Shown in pieces: positions 1 to 7,725 of a DNA stretch of 13,960 bases (within the stretch, counting starts at the first letter, position 1; each line of letters opens with the position of its first letter). A program made the position numbers and the translations under genes. This DNA is from an uncultured bacterium (GTDB taxonomy: Bacteria; Planctomycetota; Phycisphaerae; Phycisphaerales; SM1A02): positions 1 through 13,960 of the forward strand of contig CAJACJ010000299.1 in NCBI GenBank assembly GCA_903938205.1. The letters run 5' to 3'. The notes beneath the pieces are model-generated. The model did no database searches. It worked only from the letters and a program-made list of their open reading frames with translations, and was not told where the DNA came from.

Positions 1-1013
1 ACTTGACTTTGAAACGCAAGACGATCTTGATGCACCAACATTTGATGCACAAGGTGGCACAAGCCAATCACGGCCTCGGCGCGGTTCAGGTCAAGCCCAG
101 GATGTCTGTTTGCCAATTCCAAAATGTCGTAGTTGATCCACTTGGCGCGCGCGATGTCGTGCGACACTTGCTTCCAGATTGCGCTCTTAGGGTCAAGTTG
201 TTTTCCGTCGGCGGTCTGCACAACAAAGGCAAGGAAGGTGACTTGCCCATGCGGCGCATCCTTCACTTGGTCCAAATATGCCCGCAAAATCGAGATTTTT
301 GCGCGCGCCAACACCATGGCGGCGCGCTCCAACATGGTGCGCGTGCGCGCATTAGAGAACGCAATGGAGATGCGACTATGCGCTGGATTTGATTCCTGCT
401 CCAGTTCGGTGCGCGCACCGTCGCTGCCGCTGACTTCCTTGAACAACGCAGCTTGGCGACTGAGTCGAAGCGGTGTGAGCGTCAGCACATAGTCGGCGCT
501 GGCGCCGGCAACAAATCCGCGGATTTCTTTTTCGCTCCAATCCAGTCCATGTTCGGATGCCCACGCAACAACGGAGTTCACCTTGGCCGCTTGCGCTGGG
601 TCTTTGGGATCAAAGGGCACGCGCTCGCCAAGTTCAAATGTGTCCACAACTAAGGAGCCATCAACCGACGCATGAATAGTGGCGGCGCGCAGCGGTTCGT
701 TCATTGGCAACTGCGCCACAATTTCCGACAACACGCCCACGCGATTGCCCGGGCGGATCATGGTCCACTCCTTGCCGTCGTCACTTCGAATGGTCAAGTC
801 CAGAGGGTTGCCGCTGGCCTTGGCGGCAATGATGGCGCGCAAATGATTTTGCACACGCGCTGGCGAGGTGTCTTGAAAATACATCTGCGGCATTTGCGCC
901 ACGAACCACGGCACCACGCTTTCCGCGGTCGCTTTGAATTGTTGCGACAACTCAGTGATGAGTGAGTTGGTTGGTAGGGCGGAAGAGGCGGCCGGTGTTT
1001 CGGAAGAACGCAT
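1..1013 (-). CDS. Probable N-terminal part of a large NAD-dependent glutamate dehydrogenase (partial)
   Basis: A reading frame of 337 codons runs without a stop from an ATG at 1013 (minus strand) to the left edge, so the C-terminus lies outside the window. The product starts MRSSETPAASS. At about residues 35-60 it has the segment VPWFVAQMPQMYFQDT followed by HLRAII, and then an ACT-like stretch at about residues 75-115 (IRPGNRVGVLSEI, then ATIHASVDGSLVVDTFELGE). I recognise this layout from the N-terminal regulatory region of very large NAD-glutamate dehydrogenases in planctomycetes, enzymes that oxidise glutamate to 2-oxoglutarate and ammonia in the cytosol. The catalytic Rossmann domain is not in view, so the function is inferred from the N-terminus only. 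There is no clear Shine-Dalgarno site before the ATG. A promoter-like pair sits so close that the mRNA may be leaderless. The gene is divergent from ribF. Another ACT-domain protein is the main alternative. Confidence 0.62.
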   Translation of the reverse strand, partial: MRSSETPAASSALPTNSLITELSQQFKATAESVVPWFVAQMPQMYFQDTSPARVQNHLRAIIAAKASGNPLDLTIRSDDGKEWTMIRPGNRVGVLSEIVAQLPMNEPLRAATIHASVDGSLVVDTFELGERVPFDPKDPAQAAKVNSVVAWASEHGLDWSEKEIRGFVAGASADYVLTLTPLRLSRQAALFKEVSGSDGARTELEQESNPAHSRISIAFSNARTRTMLERAAMVLARAKISILRAYLDQVKDAPHGQVTFLAFVVQTADGKQLDPKSAIWKQVSHDIARAKWINYDILELANRHPGLDLNRAEAVIGLCHLVHQMLVHQDRLAFQSQ

Positions 1014-1048
1014 TTGGACACTATCCCCGCTTTGGCGCTGTGGCTCAA
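1014..1048 (-). promoter_or_regulatory. Candidate sigma70-type promoter for the glutamate dehydrogenase gene
   Basis: On the minus strand, TTGAGC (1048-1043) and GATAGT (1025-1020) are separated by exactly 17 bases, each matching 4 of 6 consensus positions. The -10 hexamer ends six bases before the ATG at 1013, so transcription would begin at or within a base or two of the start codon. This is a visual match only. Confidence 0.3.
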
Positions 1049-1105
1049 GCGGTTTATGACTACAATTTGCCCATTTTTTTATCTTCTTTGGAAGCGGGCT
1101 CTAAG

Positions 1106-2035
1106 TTGGTTACGCTGTTGCGCTTGCGTTGCATCACCATTGGCAATTTTGATGGCGTTCATGTGGGTCACCAAGCCTTGCTTTCACGCGCTCGCATTCT
1201 TGCGGGCAGCGGCGGCCAGGTTGTGGCGGTGACTTTTGATCCACATCCAGTCGCACTGTTAAAGCCACTAGCGGTGCCGCCCGCTGTGCAGACATTGCAG
1301 GAACGCCGCGAGTGCTTGTTGAAATGCGGCGCGGACAAAGTGCATGTGATCAACACCACCAAAGAATTGTTGGCCATGAGCGCGGAACAATTCATTGCGT
1401 GGTTGCGCGCGGAGATTGCCTTTGATTGCATTGTTGAAGGACCCGATTTTCATTTTGGCAAAGACCGCGCGGGCGACATCAATACGCTGCGAGCGATTGG
1501 TTTGAAAAATAATTTCCAGGTGGATCAAGTTGAGCCGGTTGAAGTTGCTCTTGGCGACGCGACCCGCGCGGTGGCCAGCAGTTCGCTGATGCGTTGGCTT
1601 TTGCAGAATGGCCGCGTGCATGATGTGGCCACGGTGATGGGTCGCGCATATCAGTTGACGGGTGTGGTGGAGAAGGGTGATCAACGCGGCCGCACACTAG
1701 GTTGGCCCACGGCCAATATTGCCACTGGCGCGCGCTTGCTTCCAAGCGACGGCATTTACGCGGGTCTGGCCACGCTGCCATCGGGCGCGCGTAAACGGGC
1801 CGCGATTAGTATTGGCACCAAGCCAACATTTGGGGCAAATGCCCACACAGTTGAGGCTTTTTTGCTGGATCACAAGGCGCCATTAGATGACTACGGATGG
1901 ACACTTACGCTTGAATTTACGCGCTGGTTGCGCGGGCAAGCCCGCTTTGATGGCGTGGATGCACTGCTGGAACAAATGGCTCGAGACACGCAACGCACAC
2001 GACAGGAAATTGCCGAAGAGGTAGTGTTGACATGA
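1106..2035 (+). CDS. ribF: Bifunctional riboflavin kinase / FMN adenylyltransferase RibF
   Basis: RibF phosphorylates riboflavin to FMN and adenylylates FMN to FAD in the cytosol. The adenylyltransferase motif ITIGNFDGVHVGH lies at residues 10-22, followed by GPDFHFGKDRAGD in the middle. The flavokinase domain begins around SSSLMRWLLQNGRVHDV and shows GRTLGWPTANIA and the SDGIYAG strand. The end (LEFTRWLRGQARFDGVDAL) is family-typical. The frame is open from an ATG at 962, but that would overlap the divergent dehydrogenase gene by about 50 bases and add a long tail that RibF proteins lack. I therefore prefer the TTG at 1106 (309 residues, close to the 313 of E. coli RibF), which has a GGAAGCGGG purine stretch at 1090-1097. 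The TTGs at 1088 and 1118 remain possible. The stop overlaps the start of the next gene (ATGA), indicating translational coupling. Confidence 0.93.
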   Translation: MVTLLRLRCITIGNFDGVHVGHQALLSRARILAGSGGQVVAVTFDPHPVALLKPLAVPPAVQTLQERRECLLKCGADKVHVINTTKELLAMSAEQFIAWLRAEIAFDCIVEGPDFHFGKDRAGDINTLRAIGLKNNFQVDQVEPVEVALGDATRAVASSSLMRWLLQNGRVHDVATVMGRAYQLTGVVEKGDQRGRTLGWPTANIATGARLLPSDGIYAGLATLPSGARKRAAISIGTKPTFGANAHTVEAFLLDHKAPLDDYGWTLTLEFTRWLRGQARFDGVDALLEQMARDTQRTRQEIAEEVVLT

Positions 2036-3087
2036 CACAAGTGACCACGACCTATTCCACAACATCAACGCCGCGACTCGTTGCGGATCGATTGGTCAAC
2101 GCCAAGCGCGTGTTGATCACTTCGCATGACAAGCCAGACGGTGACGCCATTGGTTCGGTGTTGTCCTTGGCGCGCGCGCTTCGTCAGCGTGGTCGCATTG
2201 TTGATGTGTGGCTTGCGGGCGCGTTTGATCCAGTGTTGCAATGTTTACTTGCCAACGAGCAGCCTGGCCATGCGCCGGAAAATATGCCCACAGTGGAGTA
2301 TGACGCAATCGCGGTGCTTGATACTGGTTCATGGATACAACTTGAACACTTGGGTCCGTGGTTGCGCCAGCGCCATGAAAAAGTTGTGGGCGTTGATCAT
2401 CATCGCAGTGGCGATACCAACTTCACGGATCGCATTGTGGACACGCGTTGTGCCAGTTGCACGCAGGCGTTGGTTCCCATCATTGAGGCGCTTGGTGTGA
2501 AGTTTGATATGCCGGGAACGGGCGGCGCCGGCTCCATTGCGGAGTCGCTCTTCGCGGGTCTTGCCACCGACACGGGTTGGTTCCGCTTCTCAAGCGCGGA
2601 TGCCGCGGTGTTCACATTGGCGTCTCGGTTGCTCAGCGCCGGCGTGGAAAAAGATCGTTTATACAGGCAATTAGAAGAGAATTCGCGGCCACAGAGGCTT
2701 GGTTTGTTGGGCCGTGCGCTAAGCCACATTCGTTGGCTTGCCAACAATCGCGCCGCCATGATGCAACTGAAGCCTGAAGATTTTGCCACGGCCTCTGGTA
2801 GCCCAGAAGATTTAGCAGGTGTGGTGAACGCGCCCATGCAAGTTGGCAGTACCGAATGCAGCGTGTTGCTTTCACAGACAGAGTTGGGAATTGTGAAGTT
2901 AAGTTTCCGCAGCAAGCCGCCGCTTCATGTGGGCGGAACATTTGTTGATGTCAACCGAATGGCGGGCGAGTTTAGCGGCGGCGGCCATGTGCACGCTGCG
3001 GGCGCGCGCGTGAAAGGCGAAATGTCAGTAGTGGCCGAGCAAGTGGCCAAGGTTATAGAGCGCACCATTGCGGCGCTTGGTGAATAG
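2032..3087 (+). CDS. nrnA: DHH-family phosphoesterase, NrnA-like (oligoribonuclease / pAp phosphatase)
   Basis: NrnA-type enzymes degrade nanoRNAs (2-5 nt) and dephosphorylate 3'-phosphoadenosine 5'-phosphate, using two Mn ions. The 351-residue product has all the expected DHH landmarks: SHDKPDGDAIGS at 31-42 (H32, D36, D38), VLDTGSW at 95-101 (D97), the name-giving VDHHRSGD at 121-128, and ATDTGWFRF at 178-186 (D180). The C-terminal DHHA1 substrate-binding domain ends in SGGGHVHAAGARV at 315-327, preceded by SFRSK and DVNRMAG. The ATG overlaps the ribF stop by four bases, so the two are almost certainly cotranscribed. The ribF-nrnA link is familiar, since rbfA-truB-ribF-nrnA style clusters occur in several phyla. 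The length is slightly above the usual 310-340. The exact substrate cannot be told from sequence. Confidence 0.9.
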   Translation: MTQVTTTYSTTSTPRLVADRLVNAKRVLITSHDKPDGDAIGSVLSLARALRQRGRIVDVWLAGAFDPVLQCLLANEQPGHAPENMPTVEYDAIAVLDTGSWIQLEHLGPWLRQRHEKVVGVDHHRSGDTNFTDRIVDTRCASCTQALVPIIEALGVKFDMPGTGGAGSIAESLFAGLATDTGWFRFSSADAAVFTLASRLLSAGVEKDRLYRQLEENSRPQRLGLLGRALSHIRWLANNRAAMMQLKPEDFATASGSPEDLAGVVNAPMQVGSTECSVLLSQTELGIVKLSFRSKPPLHVGGTFVDVNRMAGEFSGGGHVHAAGARVKGEMSVVAEQVAKVIERTIAALGE

Positions 3088-3136
3088 CGCGCGCCGCTTT
3101 ACATTCAACTTATTTTCATGCTGTGGCTTTGCGTGC

Positions 3137-3149
3137 TGAAAGTCTTTCA
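3137..3149. other. Short inverted repeat between two convergent genes
   Basis: TGAAAG-t-CTTTCA is a perfect 6-bp inverted repeat with a one-base centre, lying in the 81-base gap between the convergent nrnA-like and HMA lipoprotein genes. A one-base loop cannot form a good hairpin and no U-tract follows, so it is not a convincing terminator. No better terminator is visible in this gap. Confidence 0.2.
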
Positions 3150-3168
3150 CGAACATTCATGGGCAAAA

Positions 3169-3582
3169 TTATTTTGGTTGAGAAGGGGCGCTATCACTAG
3201 CAGCATTTGAAGCAGGCGCGCTGGTGGCAGCAGCACCAGCCTTGGCCGCGTTCGTGCTGGTTGTTTTTGGAATCATGGTCACGGTGAAGCCCAACTTTTC
3301 AATTCCAGTTTTTACTTGTGGCTCCACAGTGTCATCTCGCATGGCAACAATGGCGGACTTTTCTTTTAGGTTCACGCGGCAATCAACCACGCCGTCCGTG
3401 TGCATGGCCTTGTCGGTAATGGCGTCCACGCAGTTTTGACAATGCATTCCCTCAATGGCGTATTGATAGACAACAGGCGCCGTGTCGCTCACGCGTGGGT
3501 CCACGTCTGGTCCGCAGCCATTGAGCGCTCCAAAGAGGCTCATGATGCTCAAGCCCAACATGATGAAGGTTCGAATTTGCAT
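3169..3582 (-). CDS. Heavy-metal-associated (HMA) domain lipoprotein
   Basis: This is a 137-residue protein with a hydrophobic N-terminal signal (residues 4-20) ending in LNGC, so C23 is the probable lipidated cysteine. The Asn before Gly makes the lipobox imperfect. Residues about 38-104 form an HMA fold like MerP, CopZ or the N-domains of CopA: YAIEGMHCQNC at 41-51 gives the metal-binding pair C48 and C51, followed by DGVVDCRVNLKEKSAIV and IEKLGFTVT. The last 30 residues are an Ala/Ser/Thr/Pro linker of low complexity. The protein would hold a soft metal such as Cu, Zn or Hg on the outer side of the inner membrane or in the periplasm; the metal is not determined. It starts nine bases after the stop of the MMPL exporter gene with no visible Shine-Dalgarno site, so its translation may be coupled to that gene. 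Confidence 0.85.
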   Translation of the reverse strand: MQIRTFIMLGLSIMSLFGALNGCGPDVDPRVSDTAPVVYQYAIEGMHCQNCVDAITDKAMHTDGVVDCRVNLKEKSAIVAMRDDTVEPQVKTGIEKLGFTVTMIPKTTSTNAAKAGAAATSAPASNAASDSAPSQPK

Positions 3583-3591
3583 CGCGCGATT

Positions 3592-6207
3592 CTAGTTGCG
3601 CGTTAGGAACTTGTCGCAGCCCATCAAGCGCAGCATGGCTGGAAGCAACCACACGGCGGAAACTAGGCAGCACAAACTTGCAATGGTCATCACTTCGCCA
3701 AGGCCGCGTAAGCCGCGGTGCTGCGCGAATAAAAGCGTTCCAAAACCAATCGTAGTTGTGATGGCCGTCACAATGACCGCGCGTCGAGTGCTGCCAAATC
3801 CGTGCGTCAGTCCGCCTTCAAGAACACGGTGCGTAATGTGAATAGCGCTGTCAATGCCAAGACCAATCATGATTGGAATGGCGAAAAAATTAGCCAGCGT
3901 GAATGGAATTTTCAGCAAGCCCATCAGGCCAACGGTCCAACCAAGTCCCGCCAACAAACTTAGGAATGCAATAGCCGTGAGTTTGACGCTGCGAAAATCC
4001 AAATACAGCAGCGCCAACACAAACGCGCTTGCAATGATTCCTTGCCACAAAAAACTTGCGCGCATGAGTTGCATGCTTTCAAATACGGTGACTGGCGCGC
4101 CCGTCACGTTTGGGTCAACCGTCCGTATGGCGGCAACAAATGGAGCCATGGCGCCGGGTTCCCAAATGTCCTCTTTTGGATGCAGCAGAATTGCGAATTG
4201 ATTGTTGGCGCTCATGAACGAGTCGCGTACCGCGGGTGGAAGTGAGTCGCGCAGAGACAGTGCCGCGCCAATTTGCAATTGTTCCGCGGCGAATCCGGCA
4301 CGTGCGATGGATTGATCGGCTTGCGATATTGCCGTGATTTGATTGGTTTCCAGCGCATTTTGCAGCGCTCGCAGGGATAGCGCAAGGTTGCGAATCATGA
4401 CGACATCCTTGGCGGGCGCACCAGCGGTGCTTGCGCCATTAGCCAATGATTCCACGCGGTCGCCGGCGAGCTGGGCCAGTTTAGAAAGATTTGTTTCAGT
4501 TTCGTTGGCACTCAAAGTTGGCGTGGCGGACTTTGCGCTGGCAATCACCGCGCGCAGTTGGGCGCGCTGTGGCGAATCCGCTTTTACAAAATCAAGAATG
4601 CTGCGAGAATTGCGGATCAACGGTTGCAGTTTTGCTTTCTCCACCAGCGGCGCGACCGCCTCGAAAGAATCCGTGATCACCGCGCCAAACCAAGTGGAGT
4701 TTCCACCCTCGGTTTGCAAGCGTCGCTGCCACGCCACGCTTGATAAATCCGCGGCTTGAAGTTTGAGCAAGTTGCTCTCAAAGCCCACTCGTTCCCACGC
4801 AATCACCACGCCCGCAATCATGGCCAGCAACGAAACTGCAACAAACATTCGGTGGCGATTGATTGGCGCGTGTGAATGCGTTTGCGCGATCACAGTTCTG
4901 CTTGCAAAAAACGAAAGCTGCTTTGAATCATCCGCGCTGCGCTTGTCAAAGCACAACAGCAACGCTGGCAATCCAATCGCCATGGTGGCCGCGCACAGAA
5001 GCAATCCAACTCCAGAAATAATTCCTAGTTGGCGCAGGCCTTGCATGGGCACAAAAATTGCGATTAGAAAAGTTCCCGCGCTCACGGCCGCGCCCGCCAA
5101 CATGCTTGGCGTTGCGGTGCGCATCATGTGACGCACGCTGGCCGCGCTGTCCATGTGGCGCAAACCCTCTAAATAGCGGGCAATCATGTGAATTCCGTAG
5201 TCCAAGCCCACGCCCACCAACACCAACATGAAGACCACGCTGAGCAGGTTCAGGCTGCCAATCATCACGGTCGCCGCGGCGTAGGTCAGCGCCGCGCCCG
5301 CCAAGAATGCCGCCACCGCAAAGAGCGGTCGCTTCACTCCGCGAAAGACAACCATGAACAACGCCGCGCACAATGTCAGCGCAACAATGGATGCCACATT
5401 CATGTCCGAGTTGGTGGTTTCCATTTCATCGGCTTGCAAAACTGGTTTGCCCGTTAAGCCAATCTCAATGGTTGGTTCCTTCGCCTGAATCTCGGCGATC
5501 ACTTTGCGCATTTCCAGCAACGATTCATCCACCACCGCAAGTGACTCGTAATTTTTCTTGGGCATGACCAACACCAAGCGCAACGTGCCGCCTTCGTTGC
5601 TGAGCCAATGCGTTTGAAGTGCCGTAGCAAGCGGCAATGTCGCGGCGTTGGGTTGCCCACTTGCCGCGGCGCCCAGCAACATGAATGCGCTTGCGGCGGT
5701 TGATCGTTGCGTGGACTGGTCCATCTTCGCGCCTTCGTCCAGCAAATTTTTCACACGCATGTCGCCGGCCTGCAACAGTTGTTCCAGCGTTGGGTGCGCC
5801 GCCAAAATAGGAAGCGCGCCTGCGGCATCGGCAAGACCCACAAGTTCATCGTCGCTCATGGCGCGCGGCGCAAGTCGCCATTGATCCTGCGCGTCAATGC
5901 TGCCGTGCACTTTTGAAACGCTGGCCAGCGTGGACAAGCGTGTGGTTAATTCACGCACCGCGCGGTCGGCGGCGGGGGCGTCGCCACGCGGATCAACCAC
6001 GGCGATCGCATATTCCAAGTCGCCAAAATCATGGATAAATCGGCGCCAATCCTTTAAAAACGGTTGGTCCTCACCGATCAGCGAATCCGTGTCTGCGTCC
6101 AACTTTAAATATTGAAAACTAATTCCAGCGCACGCCAAAGCCGCCACTATCAGCGCCGCAATAATCCACTTGGGTCGCGCGGCGATTGTGGCGTATAGCC
6201 AATCCAT
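3592..6207 (-). CDS. MMPL/RND-family exporter, HpnN-like
   Basis: This is an inner-membrane exporter of the MMPL/RND type, 871 residues from the ATG at 6207. It has the typical twofold layout: one membrane span at about 14-31, a large periplasmic loop, and five spans at about 270-420. In that half, GVGLDYGIHMIAR (332-344) carries the proton-relay aspartate D336. A span at about 454-471, a second periplasmic loop and a second five-span block follow, with the matching IGLGIDSAIHITHR (781-794, D786). The DTDSLI segment after the first span and the closing LPAMLRLMG resemble HpnN, which moves hopanoids to the outer membrane, but no hopanoid genes are in view and the substrate is unknown. The frame extends upstream to a TTG at 6267 that would overlap pyrC. 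The ATG leaves a 41-base gap and places the first span as usual. It is probably cotranscribed with pyrC and the HMA lipoprotein. Confidence 0.88.
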   Translation of the reverse strand: MDWLYATIAARPKWIIAALIVAALACAGISFQYLKLDADTDSLIGEDQPFLKDWRRFIHDFGDLEYAIAVVDPRGDAPAADRAVRELTTRLSTLASVSKVHGSIDAQDQWRLAPRAMSDDELVGLADAAGALPILAAHPTLEQLLQAGDMRVKNLLDEGAKMDQSTQRSTAASAFMLLGAAASGQPNAATLPLATALQTHWLSNEGGTLRLVLVMPKKNYESLAVVDESLLEMRKVIAEIQAKEPTIEIGLTGKPVLQADEMETTNSDMNVASIVALTLCAALFMVVFRGVKRPLFAVAAFLAGAALTYAAATVMIGSLNLLSVVFMLVLVGVGLDYGIHMIARYLEGLRHMDSAASVRHMMRTATPSMLAGAAVSAGTFLIAIFVPMQGLRQLGIISGVGLLLCAATMAIGLPALLLCFDKRSADDSKQLSFFASRTVIAQTHSHAPINRHRMFVAVSLLAMIAGVVIAWERVGFESNLLKLQAADLSSVAWQRRLQTEGGNSTWFGAVITDSFEAVAPLVEKAKLQPLIRNSRSILDFVKADSPQRAQLRAVIASAKSATPTLSANETETNLSKLAQLAGDRVESLANGASTAGAPAKDVVMIRNLALSLRALQNALETNQITAISQADQSIARAGFAAEQLQIGAALSLRDSLPPAVRDSFMSANNQFAILLHPKEDIWEPGAMAPFVAAIRTVDPNVTGAPVTVFESMQLMRASFLWQGIIASAFVLALLYLDFRSVKLTAIAFLSLLAGLGWTVGLMGLLKIPFTLANFFAIPIMIGLGIDSAIHITHRVLEGGLTHGFGSTRRAVIVTAITTTIGFGTLLFAQHRGLRGLGEVMTIASLCCLVSAVWLLPAMLRLMGCDKFLTRN

Positions 6208-6248
6208 CGCGCGTACACGTCTACGATCTTGTTGCGAAGGATCCAAAC

Positions 6249-7574
6249 TCAAGCGACCTCGAACCAATTCGCCCGGGTCAGATCAAAAAGTTTTCCATTG
6301 ACAATGACCGCGCGAGCGCGACCCGTTCCCTGCATTCCATTGAAAGGACAATTACGGCTCATGCTGCGAAATGTGTTGGCATCAATGGTCACCTTGGCGC
6401 CAATATCAATCACGCTCACGTCCGCAAGACCGCCTTCTTGAAGACGGCCATATCCTTGCTCAAACAATCCCAACAATTTCGCGGGGCCAACTGTCATGCG
6501 CTCAATCACATCGGGCCACTTCATCAAGCCAGTTTCAATCAGGGCTTTGGCGTACATGGGCAGCGCGCTTTCTAAACCAATGCATCCAAACGGAGCCGCG
6601 GAAAAATCTTTCGCCTTTTCACTCGCGGTGTGCGGCGCGTGATCGGTGGCAAGCACTTCAATGGTTCCATCGGCAACGGCGCGGCGCAGTGCTTCAATAT
6701 CTTCGTGTCGCCGCAGCGGGGGATTCACTTTCGCCATGGTGTTCCATCCGTCGCAAGCGTCGTCGGTCAGCAACAAATGGTGCGGAGAAGCCTCGCCACT
6801 GACGGGCTGACCCTCGCTTTTGGCGCGTCGAATAATGTCAACGCTGCCGCCAGAAGAAAGATGTTGCGCGTGATAGCGGCAACCAATCGAGCGGTTCAGG
6901 CGCACATCGCGCTCCAACATAATTTCTTCAGCCACGGCGGGCCAACCCGTCAATCCAAGTTTGGCGGCAATCGCGCCGGCGTTCATGGATGCGTCCCCAG
7001 TCAGCGCGGCGTCTTGGCAATGTTGCATCCACGCGCGACCCGCGGCTTTGCAAGTGAGCAACACGCGTCGCATCACTGCGGAGTTTGCAATTCCATCGCC
7101 GTCATCGGTGAATGCAACGGCGCCGGCCAGCGCCATGGCGCCAATGGGTGACAGACTTTCGCCAGCGCGCCCCACAGTTCCAGCGGCTGCAACAAACACG
7201 CGCGCAAGACCGGCCTCTTTCGCCTTCAGTCGCACAAAATCAACAAGGCTTGGCAAGTCAAGTGCCGGTGTTGTATTTGGCATGCAGCACACGCTGCTAA
7301 ACCCGCCCGCAATGGCTGCCTGCGCGCCCGTGCGAATGGTTTCTTTGTGCTCGCCACCGGGCTCGCGCAAATGCACATGTGGATCGATCAAACCTGGGCA
7401 GACCAAGCAGCCATCGGCGTCGATCACGGTGGCGCCGCTGTGCGCGATTGGCGTGGTGGAAATGTGTTCAACGCGACTGCCATTGATCAGCACATCGGCG
7501 CGCGCGTCAAAGTTGCGCGACGGGTCAATCACTCGTCCACCGCGAATTAAAATTGCAGGGGCATTGCTTTGCAT
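6249..7574 (-). CDS. pyrC: Dihydroorotase, class I (PyrC)
   Basis: PyrC cyclises N-carbamoyl-L-aspartate to dihydroorotate, the third step of pyrimidine synthesis, in the cytosol. From the ATG at 7574 the product has 441 residues, near the usual 425-440 of class I enzymes. Visible are the metal-binding DPHVHLREPG (H66, H68), the substrate segment MPNTTP, FTDDGDG (D157/D158), QHC (H185), HAQH (H238) and LATDHAPHT with the catalytic D311. The end has the class I pattern of a restored beta-sandwich, including the RNCPFNG segment. The frame is open upstream to an ATG at 7685. That start would place a strong terminator hairpin inside the coding region and add 37 residues without family resemblance, so I reject it. 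No strong Shine-Dalgarno site precedes 7574. The MMPL exporter gene follows after a short gap. Confidence 0.95.
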   Translation of the reverse strand: MQSNAPAILIRGGRVIDPSRNFDARADVLINGSRVEHISTTPIAHSGATVIDADGCLVCPGLIDPHVHLREPGGEHKETIRTGAQAAIAGGFSSVCCMPNTTPALDLPSLVDFVRLKAKEAGLARVFVAAAGTVGRAGESLSPIGAMALAGAVAFTDDGDGIANSAVMRRVLLTCKAAGRAWMQHCQDAALTGDASMNAGAIAAKLGLTGWPAVAEEIMLERDVRLNRSIGCRYHAQHLSSGGSVDIIRRAKSEGQPVSGEASPHHLLLTDDACDGWNTMAKVNPPLRRHEDIEALRRAVADGTIEVLATDHAPHTASEKAKDFSAAPFGCIGLESALPMYAKALIETGLMKWPDVIERMTVGPAKLLGLFEQGYGRLQEGGLADVSVIDIGAKVTIDANTFRSMSRNCPFNGMQGTGRARAVIVNGKLFDLTRANWFEVA

Positions 7575-7616
7575 TTGCGCGGTGATGGTAGCGGTTGCGC
7601 GGAGAAGATAGTTGAC

Positions 7617-7656
7617 GACAAAAATAAAATGGGCGGCGCGCGTGTGCGAGCCGCCC
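7617..7656 (-). terminator. Rho-independent terminator of the Cys-rich lipoprotein gene
   Basis: Read on the minus strand, GGGCGGC (7656-7650), a 12-base loop and GCCGCCC (7637-7631) form a perfect 7-bp GC-rich stem, followed at once by ATTTTATTTTTG. It lies 70 bases after the lipoprotein stop codon and 57 bases before the chosen pyrC start, so it separates the two transcripts. Confidence 0.82.
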
Positions 7657-7725
7657 AAAGTCGAGTCATCTTTGATGAAGCGCATTTAAGTCATTGCGAC
7701 TTGCAAGCGCATTCATGCAGTGAAT

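Noticed and set aside
3..965. Several open frames on the plus strand across the left edge (3-392, 133-492, 672-965)
   Set aside because: They overlap a continuous 337-codon minus-strand frame with family resemblance; their translations are His/Arg/Cys-rich shadows without domains.
1061..1066. TACAAT as a -10 box for ribF
   Set aside because: The hexamer is good but no acceptable -35 lies 15-19 bases upstream; the nearest TTGGCG is 23 bases away.
4946..5371. 141-codon minus-strand frame and several plus-strand frames inside the MMPL gene
   Set aside because: They are shadows of the exporter frame, Gly/Arg/His-rich with no domain.
6208..6267. TTG start for the MMPL exporter at 6267
   Set aside because: It overlaps pyrC by 19 bases and adds a charged stretch ahead of the normal start at ATG 6207.
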